In this document: in pieces, positions 1 through 8,495 of the stretch | Layout of the letters: each line of letters opens with the position of its first letter | Position numbering within the stretch: the first letter of the stretch is position 1 | NCBI RefSeq assembly: GCF_020805785.1 | Contig: NZ_JAJGZV010000001.1 | Coordinates: forward strand, 248,001-312,000 | DNA length: 64,000 nt | Direction of reading: 5' to 3' | From: Flavobacterium chungbukense | GTDB taxonomy: Bacteria; Bacteroidota; Bacteroidia; Flavobacteriales; Flavobacteriaceae | Made by a program: the position numbers and the translations under genes | Notes under the pieces: generated by a model | Databases searched by the model: none | What the model was told of the DNA's origin: nothing | Seen by the model: only the letters and a program-made list of their open reading frames with translations

Positions 1-3000
1 TTCGCTTTTAATTTTAATTACAATCGGAATATTAGGATTAGAAAATTTTAGCGAATTACTAATTAAATTGTACAATAGTTGTTTGAACTGAAAAGGAATA
101 ATATCGACTTGAGAAGTTTTCTCTATCTCAATCACAGCATTTTTTTGCTCTAATTCTTCAGTTAAATCCTCTTTTACTTCTTTTATAATTTGACGAAGAT
201 CGGTTTTGACAAAAACTCGTTCTTGAATATTGGTTCTAGAATATGCTAGTAAATCATTAATTAAAGTTTGCATTCGCTGTGCGGCGTTCTGCATTCTTCT
301 AAATTTATCTTTTCCGTTTTCAGATAAACTTTCCGATTCTTTATCCATAATCTGCGAGGCGAAAGTCTGTATTTTTCGAAGCGGTTCTTGTAAATCATGA
401 CTAGAAATATAAGCAAAGGACTGAAGTTCTTTGTTCATTTCTTCTAGTTCATTGTTTTTCTGTTCCAGTTCCAACGCATTCATTTTTAGTTTATCATCTA
501 CCTTTTTTCTTTCGGTCAGATCATGCGTTACCTTCGAGAAACCAATAATTTCATCTTGTTTATTATGAATTGCCGTAATTACGATATTTGCCCAAAATAG
601 ACTTCCATCTTTTCGAGTACGCCAGCCTTCATGAACCACTTTTCCGTTTTCTATTGCGAGCTGTAAAAGTTTTTCAGGAAGTTTACTTTTCTGATCTTCT
701 TTAGTGTAAAAAATAGAAAAATATTTTCCGACAATTTCATCTGCTTTATAGCCCTTTATTTTTTCAGCTCCAGCATTCCAATTTTCAATAATTCCATGTG
801 CACTAAGGTATAAAATGGCGTATTCCTGAACTTCTTCAACCATTAAGTGGTAACGTTCTTCGCTTTTTCTAAGCGATTCGTTCATCTGAATTAATTCTCT
901 CGTTCTTGCTGTAACCTGTTGTTCAAGCTCATGAGTAAAAGCCTTTTCGGTATGAATATCGGTAAAAGCCCCAACCCATTTTATAATTTTATAGTCTGGA
1001 CCCAAAACTGGTTCGCCAATTACGGTATGCCATCTGTATGTACCATCTTTTCTATGCATTCTGACATCACAACGATACATTTCTCCAGTAGAAAGTGCAT
1101 GCTTCCAGACTTTTACATTTTCTTCAAAATCATCAGGATGAATCATTGCTTCCCAAGAACCTTCATGACCAGGTTCGATTCCGGTATATTCAAACCATTT
1201 TCCTGAGGTAAATAAAGAGTTGCCTTCCGCATCGGTTTCCCAGATTAACTGTGGAATACTTTCTGTGAGAGAACGGAATCTTTTTTCGCTTTCTTCTATT
1301 TTTTTTCTCGCTTCCACTTTTTCCGTAACATCAATCAGCGTCATTCTGATTCCAGAGATCGAATTATCGCTTTCGCGGAGTGGTGCAAATTCAAAATCGA
1401 CATAAAATTGATCTTGGTGATTTTCATTTTTAATAAAAAGCAAAGATTCAGCTTCAGCATAAACTTCACCAGATTCATATACTTTTTTTAATAATTTGCC
1501 GTATTTCTGTTTTTTAAGTTCAGGAAAGATTTTTAAAAGATTTTTTCCTTCTACTTCTGTTTGCTGTTTTTTCCAGATATTTTCTAAAAGAACAAAATTG
1601 GCCATTTCTATGACAAAATCATTTCCTCTCAAAATGGCTTTCGGAACAGGAGACTGCATGATGAGGTTTCTCAATTTTTTCTCGCTCTCTTCAATTTTCT
1701 GCTGGTATCTTTTCTCGGCTGTAATATCTCTAATCGTTCCAATTAGTTTTTCAGGTTCGTTATTTTCATCATAAAACACCTTTCCTTTTCCTTCTATCCA
1801 ATGAATCGACTGATCTTTCCAGATGACACGAACTTCATAGTTTAAAATACCAGTGTTTAAGGCATCTTTAAAACCTTTGTTTCTAACATTCATATCGTCT
1901 GGATGAAGATGTGCCAACAATTCTTCATGAGTTAAAGTAACTTCTTCGGTATATCCGCCAATAATTTCGAGATATCTTTGTGAATAAAATGGGGCTCTAG
2001 TTTTAACATTCAGCTCCCAAGTTCCTAATTCACTGGCTTCAACAACAATTTTAAGACGATCTTCGTTGAGTTCGATTTTTTTACGGGCTTCTACTTTTTC
2101 ACTAACTTCTGTAACAGTGACAATGATTCCCGTAATTTCACCATTCTCTTCTCTTAAGGGATGATAAAGAAAATCAAAATACCAAATTCCTTGTTTTCCA
2201 TGCCTGTTTAGTGGAATAGGCATTTCATTTCCGTGATAAGGAATTCCAGTTGTAAATACATCGTCTAAGAGGTTGCTCACTGCATCTTTTACTTCGGGTA
2301 ACGAATCAAATAATGGTCTGCCTACAAATGCATGTCCTTCTCGATCCACAAGTTTAAGATAAGCTTCATTGGCCATTTCGACAATATATTCTGGTCCGCG
2401 AAGAATCGTGATTCCAACAGGAGCTTGACGAACTGTATCTCGGAAACGTTTATCACTTTCTTCGATTTTTTGTTTGGCTAAATATAAATCGGTAATTTCT
2501 ACAGCGGTATTCATAACGGCATAAACCTTACCGTTTAAATCATACAAAGGTGTAAAGCTGTAATTGAAATAGAAGGGTTGCAATACATTATCTATCAAAA
2601 TATCAACACGAGAGTTTCTAGAATGATAGGATTGCCCAGTTTCAAATACAGTAGCAACTTGTTCAAAAATAGATTGATTTTGTAATTCTGGCAGGATTTC
2701 TTTGTACGTTTTCCCTATTACATCCGAGCCTTTTCTCCAAATATTTATAATTGATTCGTTGGCGAGTTCAATGCGCATTTCTTTTCCAACATAAACTGCG
2801 ATTGGAAAAGGAGCATTTTCTACCAATTGTCTTATTTTCTGCTCACTTTCTTCGACTTTAGAACGTGCCAAAACCTGAGCGGTAACTTCGGTCGCAATTG
2901 CAGCAACACCAGAAATTGTTCCGTCGGGTTCTCGTAAAGCTTCATAAACGAAGTTGATATAGGTGTTTTCGGTTTTTCCGTTGCGATGCAATTGAACAAA

Positions 3001-3744
3001 TATTTCGTCGGTAGTAATTTTTTTTCCGTCGGTATAAATGTTCTGTAGAATTTCGCCAAGACCTTGTTTTTTAAGTTCTGGTAAAACTTTAAAGATAGGC
3101 TGATTGATAATGTTTTCTGCCTTAGTTTCCCAAAGCTGCATCATTTGTTCATTGGCCATTTCAACAATATGGTTTTCACCTCTAAAAATGCACATGGCTA
3201 CAGGAGCCTGCATAATGTTGTTGACAAATCGAGCATTACTTTCCTGCAATGCATCGGCAACAATTTTCTTTTCTGTGGTTTCGATTACGGTTACTAAAAT
3301 ACCGCCAACCGAACCATCTTCTATTTTTATGGGACTGTATGAAAAATCGAAATAACAATCTTCTGTGTAACCATTACGATGAAGCGGAACTTTAAAATCA
3401 GGAAAACTAACGGCTTTTCCTTTCATAACATCGGCAAACATAGGACCAATCTGATCCCAGATTTCGCCAAATGTTTTTTGAGAACTTCCACCTAGAGCTT
3501 CTGGATGTTTTGTAGCACCCAAAATTGGACGAAAAGCATCATTGTACAATTGTGTATAATTGTTTCCCCACGCAATATACATTCCAAATGGATTGCTAAG
3601 CATCATAGCCGTCATAGTCTTGAGGCTTTGAGGCCATTTCTCAGGATCACCCAAAGGTGTTTTGCTCCAGTCTTCGGAACGAATTAATCTGCCCATTTCT
3701 CCTCCTTCGGACAGAAAATAATGTTCCTTTTTATTGCGGTTCAT
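1..3744 (-). CDS. Multi-PAS sensor histidine kinase (C-terminus beyond window)
   Basis: The reading frame is open for 1248 codons from an ATG at 3744 to the window edge, so the protein is cut inside its ATPase domain. I count about eight PAS-like units (roughly residues 1-145, 163-290, 300-415, 426-545, 555-670, 685-800, 818-940 and 961-1085). They are joined by EESEKRFR-type linkers. A HisKA box with SSHDLQEP follows, with the phospho-acceptor His at about 1116, and then the N box (YNLISNS). The first unit has the 'DWSKTPLG' start common in Bacteroidota PAS kinases. No membrane segment is visible, so it is probably a cytoplasmic sensor. The start lies 11 nt after the stop of the response regulator gene and has no clear ribosome binding site, so translation is probably coupled. 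The signals sensed are unknown. Confidence 0.9.
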   Translation of the reverse strand, partial: MNRNKKEHYFLSEGGEMGRLIRSEDWSKTPLGDPEKWPQSLKTMTAMMLSNPFGMYIAWGNNYTQLYNDAFRPILGATKHPEALGGSSQKTFGEIWDQIGPMFADVMKGKAVSFPDFKVPLHRNGYTEDCYFDFSYSPIKIEDGSVGGILVTVIETTEKKIVADALQESNARFVNNIMQAPVAMCIFRGENHIVEMANEQMMQLWETKAENIINQPIFKVLPELKKQGLGEILQNIYTDGKKITTDEIFVQLHRNGKTENTYINFVYEALREPDGTISGVAAIATEVTAQVLARSKVEESEQKIRQLVENAPFPIAVYVGKEMRIELANESIINIWRKGSDVIGKTYKEILPELQNQSIFEQVATVFETGQSYHSRNSRVDILIDNVLQPFYFNYSFTPLYDLNGKVYAVMNTAVEITDLYLAKQKIEESDKRFRDTVRQAPVGITILRGPEYIVEMANEAYLKLVDREGHAFVGRPLFDSLPEVKDAVSNLLDDVFTTGIPYHGNEMPIPLNRHGKQGIWYFDFLYHPLREENGEITGIIVTVTEVSEKVEARKKIELNEDRLKIVVEASELGTWELNVKTRAPFYSQRYLEIIGGYTEEVTLTHEELLAHLHPDDMNVRNKGFKDALNTGILNYEVRVIWKDQSIHWIEGKGKVFYDENNEPEKLIGTIRDITAEKRYQQKIEESEKKLRNLIMQSPVPKAILRGNDFVIEMANFVLLENIWKKQQTEVEGKNLLKIFPELKKQKYGKLLKKVYESGEVYAEAESLLFIKNENHQDQFYVDFEFAPLRESDNSISGIRMTLIDVTEKVEARKKIEESEKRFRSLTESIPQLIWETDAEGNSLFTSGKWFEYTGIEPGHEGSWEAMIHPDDFEENVKVWKHALSTGEMYRCDVRMHRKDGTYRWHTVIGEPVLGPDYKIIKWVGAFTDIHTEKAFTHELEQQVTARTRELIQMNESLRKSEERYHLMVEEVQEYAILYLSAHGIIENWNAGAEKIKGYKADEIVGKYFSIFYTKEDQKSKLPEKLLQLAIENGKVVHEGWRTRKDGSLFWANIVITAIHNKQDEIIGFSKVTHDLTERKKVDDKLKMNALELEQKNNELEEMNKELQSFAYISSHDLQEPLRKIQTFASQIMDKESESLSENGKDKFRRMQNAAQRMQTLINDLLAYSRTNIQERVFVKTDLRQIIKEVKEDLTEELEQKNAVIEIEKTSQVDIIPFQFKQLLYNLISNSLKFSNPNIPIVIKIKSE

Positions 3745-3755
3745 CCAAAGAAGAT

Positions 3756-4205
3756 TTAGGGTTGGAGTATGAAATTTGCTCTTTCGGGCTGTTTGAAATT
3801 ATTTTCAGATGCTATTTTTAATGCTTTTTCAATAACTGTTTTTAGTTTAGAAAATTCTCCAGGCTTCCGAATATAGTAAGTAGCTCCTTTTTGGTATAAG
3901 TTATTTACAATTTCGTTGTCTAGTGAGGTCGAAAAGATAATAATAGGAAGATTTTTCCAGTCTTTATTTTCTTTAATTTCCGTTAAACATTCTATACCGT
4001 TTTTACGAGGCATATTCAAATCAAGAAAAATGACATCGGGAAAATTTTCCAAGCCATTCTTTTCTAAATAATTCATCAATTGTACCCCATCATGCACTGT
4101 AAAAAGTTCAGCTTTGATTGTTGTTTCGCTGAGAGCTTCTCTAAAGAAATCGCAATCATCTTCATCATCATCTGCTAATAAAAGATTGTAATGCTTTGTA
4201 ATCAT
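3756..4205 (-). CDS. Single-domain (Rcp1/CheY-like) response regulator
   Basis: A 149-residue receiver domain with no output domain. The acidic pocket is at residues 12-14 (ADDDEDD), the phospho-acceptor is Asp62 (FLDLNMP), the conserved Ser/Thr is at 92-93 and the conserved Lys is Lys114 (IRKPG). It resembles the Rcp1-type regulators that pair with PAS or phytochrome kinases. It is the first gene of a two-gene minus-strand operon with the PAS kinase, so it probably receives phosphate from it or feeds it to a further relay. A partner with an output domain is not visible here. Confidence 0.92.
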   Translation of the reverse strand: MITKHYNLLLADDDEDDCDFFREALSETTIKAELFTVHDGVQLMNYLEKNGLENFPDVIFLDLNMPRKNGIECLTEIKENKDWKNLPIIIFSTSLDNEIVNNLYQKGATYYIRKPGEFSKLKTVIEKALKIASENNFKQPERANFILQP

Positions 4206-4517
4206 TTTTTAGTCTCCTAAAATTAACTGTTGTTTTTTATCTTGATAAATTTAACATTTTTATATAAAACTTTCCTTATTTTAGGAATAATGTTTTTTAA
4301 TCTATAAAGGAAAAAGAACAAAAACAGCTTTTTTTCCTTATAAAAAACAATTTTGTTTCAAGTTTAGCGTTTTTATAATTCACGAAGAATTTGTTTTTTT
4401 ACTTTATTCTAATCTTTAGAATATCTTTTTTTGATGGGATTAAAATGTCTGAATCCCTTTTAAAATCTCACTTTTCAATTTTATTTTTTTTAATTTTTGT
4501 GTATACCTTATCCACAA

Positions 4518-4538
4518 AGTGTGAAATAATTATACACT
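4518..4538. promoter_or_regulatory. Candidate activator site (inverted repeat)
   Basis: AGTGT and ACACT arms separated by 11 nt of AT-rich sequence. The centre is about 88 nt before the predicted sigma-54 transcription start, a usual distance for an enhancer-binding-protein site. The arms are short, so the assignment is tentative. Confidence 0.25.
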
Positions 4539-4588
4539 ATTTTTTGGTCTCTTTTTCTTAAATGCCTCTAGAACAGCTTAGAACTGTA

Positions 4589-4605
4589 TTGGCACGACGC
4601 TTGCA
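4589..4605 (+). promoter_or_regulatory. Sigma-54 (RpoN) -24/-12 promoter
   Basis: TTGGCACGACGCTTGCA matches the sigma-54 consensus TGGCACG-N4-TTGCW. The GG (4591-4592) and GC (4603-4604) are separated by exactly 10 nt. The predicted start is near 4616, leaving about 120 nt of 5' UTR before the glycosyltransferase. RpoN promoters need an ATP-dependent enhancer-binding activator, which is not encoded in this window. Confidence 0.8.
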
Positions 4606-4735
4606 AATTGTGTTAATGTCAAAATCTTTGATATATCTGTTTTTTAATTTTTCTCCCCATACGAGTTTCAAATTAATTACAAGAAGAAGATTTTAATAAA
4701 AGCCAAATTAAAAGAAATTAAAAAGGAGTATAAGC

Positions 4736-6181
4736 ATGGAAAGCGAAACAATCATCTCAAAACAATTTTACTCGAACGGTAGTTCGGTAATAAGCGAAAA
4801 AGCATTAACTGGTTCTATTTTTGGAACTAAAGAAAAAACACAAAAAATACACGTAGAAAGACCAAAAAGTTCAATTGGATTAGCAGTTATCATTGCAACA
4901 TTCTTTTTGATGATTGCAGGAGTCTGTTCAGTATTCTTGCTACAAGATGATTTTGAACAATTTCATTTCGAAAGAGTAGCCTCAACTTGGGGATTGCCAT
5001 TTCTAATCATTACAACATTATTGTTCTTCTATCAAACAGGAGTTTTCTTGTACAGCTCTTATTTGTATTTAAAATATAAGCCAATCGAATCTGTATCGGA
5101 TGAATTGTTGCCAACATGTACAATCATCGTTCCAGCTTACAATGAAGGAAAACTGGTTTGGGATACTTTGTTAAGTCTTGCAGATAGTGATTATCCAGCA
5201 GAAAAATTACAGCTTTTGGCTATTGATGATGGTAGTAAAGATGATACTTGGTACTGGATGCAAGAAGCTAAAGCAAAATTAGGAGATCGTGTAACGATTT
5301 TCCAACAGCCAAAAAACCAAGGAAAACGTCAAGCCTTGTACAGAGGATTCAAATTAGGAACTGGAGAAATTTTTGTAACGGTAGATAGTGATTCTATCGT
5401 GAAAAAAGATACTTTAAGAAACTTAGTTAGTCCGTTTGTAGTAAACGAAAAATGTGGTGCAGTTGCTGGAAACGTTCAAGTTTTAAACAACAAATCGGCT
5501 ATTTTACCAAAAATGTTGAATGTAAGTTTTGTAATGAGTTTCGAATTTCAACGTTCTGCAGAAAGTCAATTGGGTTCTGTATTATGTACGCCAGGAGCTT
5601 TGGCAGCTTACAAAAGAGATGCAGTTTTTAACTGTCTTCCAGAATGGATCAACCAAACTTTTATGGGTGAACCGTCAGATATTGGAGAAGATCGTGCTTT
5701 GACAAATATGATTTTGAAACAAGGTTTTGAAGTTAGATTTCAAAGAAATGCAGTCGTATTGACAAATGTTCCTGAAGAATACAAAGGATTATACAAAATG
5801 TTCATTAGATGGGCGAGAAGTAATGTTCGTGAAAACTTAATGATGGCAAAATATGTTTTTACCGATTTTAGAAAAGAGTCAAAATTTGGTCCAAGAATGT
5901 TATTCTTAAACCAGTTCTTTAAAATCGCAATGACATACCCATTTATCTTATTTATGTTCTACTTTATTGCTGTACACCCAGTATTATTTTTAAGTTCTAC
6001 ATTTTTAGGAATCTTAATTTTCTCAAGTTTCTCTATGATCTTTTACGCAAAAAGATACAACTTGTCTGAGTCTTTCTGGGCTTATTCTTATAGTGTTTTC
6101 TACACTTTCAGTTTATTCTGGATTGCGCCTTACGCGATAGCGACAGCTAACAAAAAAGGATGGTTGACAAGAGGATTATAA
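4736..6181 (+). CDS. Membrane glycosyltransferase family 2, NodC/hyaluronan-synthase-like
   Basis: 481 residues. Two N-terminal membrane segments (about 47-69 and 85-110) precede a GT-A domain, and several membrane segments fill residues 385-475. Visible motifs are IDDGSKDDT (Asp164/165), the metal-binding DSD at 217-219, GEDRALTN (Glu318/Asp319) and an RW pair at 358-359 in place of QxxRW. This set is typical of processive beta-glycan synthases such as NodC, HasA and PgaC, which make and extrude a polysaccharide across the inner membrane. The ATG follows an AAGGAG-like site. The gene stands alone behind a sigma-54 promoter and ends at a strong terminator. The polymer made is unknown. Confidence 0.88.
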   Translation: MESETIISKQFYSNGSSVISEKALTGSIFGTKEKTQKIHVERPKSSIGLAVIIATFFLMIAGVCSVFLLQDDFEQFHFERVASTWGLPFLIITTLLFFYQTGVFLYSSYLYLKYKPIESVSDELLPTCTIIVPAYNEGKLVWDTLLSLADSDYPAEKLQLLAIDDGSKDDTWYWMQEAKAKLGDRVTIFQQPKNQGKRQALYRGFKLGTGEIFVTVDSDSIVKKDTLRNLVSPFVVNEKCGAVAGNVQVLNNKSAILPKMLNVSFVMSFEFQRSAESQLGSVLCTPGALAAYKRDAVFNCLPEWINQTFMGEPSDIGEDRALTNMILKQGFEVRFQRNAVVLTNVPEEYKGLYKMFIRWARSNVRENLMMAKYVFTDFRKESKFGPRMLFLNQFFKIAMTYPFILFMFYFIAVHPVLFLSSTFLGILIFSSFSMIFYAKRYNLSESFWAYSYSVFYTFSLFWIAPYAIATANKKGWLTRGL

Positions 6182-6222
6182 AATTTGTACACTATTCATT
6201 CTATATAAAAAACTCCGTAAAG

Positions 6223-6253
6223 AAAAACCCGTTGCATTTGCAACGGGTTTTTT
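6223..6253 (+). terminator. Rho-independent terminator of the glycosyltransferase
   Basis: AACCCGTTGC / GCAACGGGTT stem with an ATTT loop, followed by a run of T. Confidence 0.9.
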
Positions 6254-6265
6254 GATTTATAACAA

Positions 6266-6440
6266 TTCATTCCGTAGGAATGTCTCGTCGGTAGAATTAA
6301 AGATGTATTAAATCGTTGTACATTCCATAGGAACGTTTGATTAATGCAATAGATAAATAGTGCGTATAAAACAAGTGTCCCTACAGGACACATTTAAATC
6401 GACATAATATTTTTTCTACTTACGAGTTATTCCTACGAAA
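6266..6440. repeat. REP-like palindromic element, copy A
   Basis: About 175 bp. It begins with ATTCCGTAGGAAT then CTCGTCGGTAGA, contains CATTCCATAGGAACGTTTG, and ends with TTTTTTCTAC...TATTCCTACGAAAT. The ends are inverted copies of each other. The same modules in the same order occur at 30086-30259. It lies between convergent genes. Its right end overlaps the last codons of the AAA+ ATPase gene and supplies its TAG stop. Confidence 0.75.
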
Positions 6441-7152
6441 TATTACTATTTTCTATCGAATCAATAATCTGTTTTTTCATTGCAGTATGAATATAATCCA
6501 AAGCTTCGGCATACGAAATAGCATAACGTTTTTCAATGTTTTGAAATTGTTTTGGAAACTCACTTAAAATTTTATCGTAATAAATATCCAAATGACTTTC
6601 GGAAGGCATTTCGTACTTTAAACGAAGTTGAAATCTTCGTAATAAAGCACTGTCAATTATTTCATAATGATTGGTCGCACAAATTACTAAACTATCAGAA
6701 GGAAAATAATCTAAAAGCTGAATAATAGTATTGACCAAACGTCTCATTTCACCCACATCTTTATCGTCGCTGTCACGGCTTTTTCCTATCTGATCAAATT
6801 CATCTAGAAATAAAACTGCTCTTTCGCGAATCGCTTTGTCAAAGATGGCTTTTAAGTTTTTTGAAGTTTCACCAATTCTAGCATCAATGACAGTGCTGAG
6901 GTTGACAATGATGATTTTTTTGTTTAAAGTATTCGCAATCGCTTTTGCCGTTGTCGTTTTACCGCAGCCAGAACTTCCGTGCAGTAAAATTTTATTGTCA
7001 ACTTTAAGATTGTATTTTTTTAATTCTTCAATATATTGATGCTCTTTGATAATTTGAAGTAAGGCTGCTTTATTTTCTTCACTAAAAAATAAATCGTCTA
7101 AAGCAATTTTTTCGTTATCAATTACGGTAAGATCATTCAGGTTCATCTGCAT
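6433..7152 (-). CDS. AAA+ family ATPase
   Basis: 239 residues with one AAA+ module. Walker A is GSSGCGKTT (59-67), Walker B ends at Asp117-Glu118 (FLDEFD), a sensor-like ATNH follows and an arginine pair lies in LLRRF. The module resembles ClpX/FtsH-type ATPases that remodel or load other proteins. No protease or substrate domain is attached, so the partner is unknown. The gene starts 23 nt after the yggS-type gene and is probably co-transcribed with it. Its last residues and TAG stop lie in a repeat element, so the original C-terminus may have been altered. Confidence 0.85.
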   Translation of the reverse strand: MQMNLNDLTVIDNEKIALDDLFFSEENKAALLQIIKEHQYIEELKKYNLKVDNKILLHGSSGCGKTTTAKAIANTLNKKIIIVNLSTVIDARIGETSKNLKAIFDKAIRERAVLFLDEFDQIGKSRDSDDKDVGEMRRLVNTIIQLLDYFPSDSLVICATNHYEIIDSALLRRFQLRLKYEMPSESHLDIYYDKILSEFPKQFQNIEKRYAISYAEALDYIHTAMKKQIIDSIENSNIS

Positions 7153-7175
7153 TTTATTTGCTGCAAAATTAAGTT

Positions 7176-7908
7176 TTATTCTGCAATGTTTTCATTCCAT
7201 ATTTCTTTTCCTAAAAATCGGTTTCCAAAAATCGAAGTGCCAATTCTCACGATATTAGAACCTTCAGCGATAGCAAGTTCCAAATCCTGAGACATTCCCA
7301 TAGAAAGTTTTAAATCTTGTAAACCTTCTATTTTTTCAGCATAAATTTCATCTCGAATTATTTTTAAAAGTCTAAGTGACGGAATCATTTTTTCTTTTTC
7401 AACATCTAAAAGTCCGATGGTCATTAAACCTTTAATATTTAAGGTTTCGTAATTTTTTATTTTATTGATGAACGACAAAACGTCTTTTGGTGCCAAACCA
7501 AATTTACTTTCTTCGTAAGAAGTATTGACCTGAACAAAAACATCTAAATGTTCTATTTTGATTTTTAAGCTGTTTATGCAATTCATCAGCCAGACTTAAT
7601 CGATCTAAAGATTGAATGCAAGTCACATATTTCAAAACATCTTTTACTTTATTGGTCTGAAGATGTCCTATAAAATGCCGTTCTACAGGAAGATTTTTCA
7701 ACTCATAATCTTTATCTCGTAATTCCTGCATTTTGTTTTCGCCCATTAAAGTTTCTCCAGCTTGAATCGCAATTCTTATTTTTTCAGCTGGAACAGTTTT
7801 AGTCGCCAATAAAAGTTGTACGTCAGCAGGATTTCTTCCAGCAATTTTGCAAGCATCCTCGATGCGTTGGTGAACCTTTATTAAATTAAAAATAATCTCG
7901 TTTTTCAT
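7176..7908 (-). pseudogene. yggS: YggS/PROSC-family PLP homeostasis protein, frameshifted
   Basis: Two overlapping frames carry the two parts of one YggS (PLPBP) protein. The first (from 7908) includes LLATKTV with the PLP-binding Lys at residue 37 and ends the family match at LADELHKQLK. The second continues with IKIEHLDVFVQVNTS and runs to the stop at 7176. Removing one A from the five-A run at 7562-7566 joins them into about 243 residues, the family's normal length. YggS binds PLP and buffers vitamin B6 and amino-acid pools. This may be a true lesion, a phase-variable tract or a sequencing error in a homopolymer. The AAA+ ATPase gene lies just downstream. Confidence 0.85.
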
Positions 7909-7938
7909 AAAGCAAAATTAAATCGAAACTGCAAAATT

Positions 7939-7953
7939 TTACTGGACCAGTAA
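7939..7953. promoter_or_regulatory. Perfect 15-bp palindrome between yggS and DUF2024 genes
   Basis: TTACTGGACCAGTAA is a perfect inverted repeat around a central A. It sits about 30 nt upstream of the yggS start. A possible -7 box for yggS (TAATTTTG on the minus strand) lies between it and the start codon. Its CTGGAC half-site recurs beside the start of the MocR gene at 9909-9914. It is a candidate operator. Confidence 0.4.
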
Positions 7954-8002
7954 CTCTCAAAAAATGAAAAAACTGGATGATTTAACAGTTTCAAAACCAA
8001 TA

Positions 8003-8010
8003 TAAATTTG
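8003..8010 (+). promoter_or_regulatory. Bacteroidota -7 box for the DUF2024 gene
   Basis: TAAATTTG matches TAnnTTTG. A clear -33 TTTG is not obvious. Confidence 0.5.
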
Positions 8011-8023
8011 CAAAGTAAAAACC

Positions 8024-8055
8024 TCAGAACCTTAGTTCCTTAGAAACTTAGAACC
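8024..8055 (+). repeat. Four-unit 8-bp tandem repeat in a 5' leader
   Basis: Units TCAGAACC, TTAGTTCC, TTAGAAAC and TTAGAACC run head to tail. They lie between the predicted -7 box and the start codon of the DUF2024 gene. Confidence 0.65.
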
Positions 8056-8070
8056 TTAAAAAAGAAGAAA

Positions 8071-8334
8071 ATGAAAATAGCAGTTTGGGATACATATGTA
8101 ACCCGTAAAGATGGAAAAATTATGCACTTTGATATTTTGGTAGATGAAAATGTTAATGATGCGCAACAAGTATATGAATATGGTAAAATTTACCTAAAAA
8201 GTGTAGATCAGGAAGGACAAGCTTTATCTTCTAAAGAATGCCGTTTCTGCCACATTGATAAAGCTCCGATTGAAGTTGAAAATCAGGTTCGGGCAAATGG
8301 TTTTTCTATTATTGAAATGGAAAATTGTAATTAA
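8071..8334 (+). CDS. DUF2024 family protein
   Basis: 87 residues. The sequence from MKIAVWDTYVTRKDGK through a CRFCH motif to a C-terminal GFSIIEME segment fits DUF2024, a small soluble family of unknown function found in many Bacteroidota. The CxxCH-like cluster near residues 58-62 could bind a metal, but that is inference. It has its own promoter-like sequence and an 8-bp tandem repeat in its leader. Nothing nearby explains its role. Confidence 0.8.
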   Translation: MKIAVWDTYVTRKDGKIMHFDILVDENVNDAQQVYEYGKIYLKSVDQEGQALSSKECRFCHIDKAPIEVENQVRANGFSIIEMENCN

Positions 8335-8340
8335 TTTAGT

Positions 8341-8490
8341 TTAAACACATAGAAACATAGTTTATCTTTCTCTGAAAAAGGGTTTAAAAAAAATGACAAA
8401 TCATTTAACACATAGCATAAACTATGTGCATTAATGTGAGTGAAACGTCTTTTTTGACGACTTCAAAATCTATGTTTCTATGTGTTAAAA
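8341..8490. repeat. Dispersed inverted repeat (ACACATAGAAACATAG family), copy 1
   Basis: About 150 bp bounded by AAACACATAGAAACATAG and its inverse CTATGTTTCTATGTGTT, with an internal ACACATAG...CTATGTG stem. It lies between the convergent DUF2024 and MocR genes. The same structure recurs at 46086-46223. Confidence 0.75.
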
Positions 8491-8495
8491 TAAAA

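Larger units (their letters stand above)
4206..4735. other. 530-bp divergent intergenic region
   Basis: Non-coding and very AT-rich. It separates the response regulator (minus) from the glycosyltransferase (plus). It holds the sigma-54 promoter and upstream palindrome listed separately. I see no ORF or structured RNA in the remainder. Confidence 0.6.

Noticed and set aside
6196-6393. 65-residue minus-strand ORF
   Set aside because: It lies in the terminator and palindromic element A and has no protein-like features.
6266-6440. CRISPR-like array
   Set aside because: The palindromic modules do not repeat at regular spacing with unique spacers. They form one inverted element.
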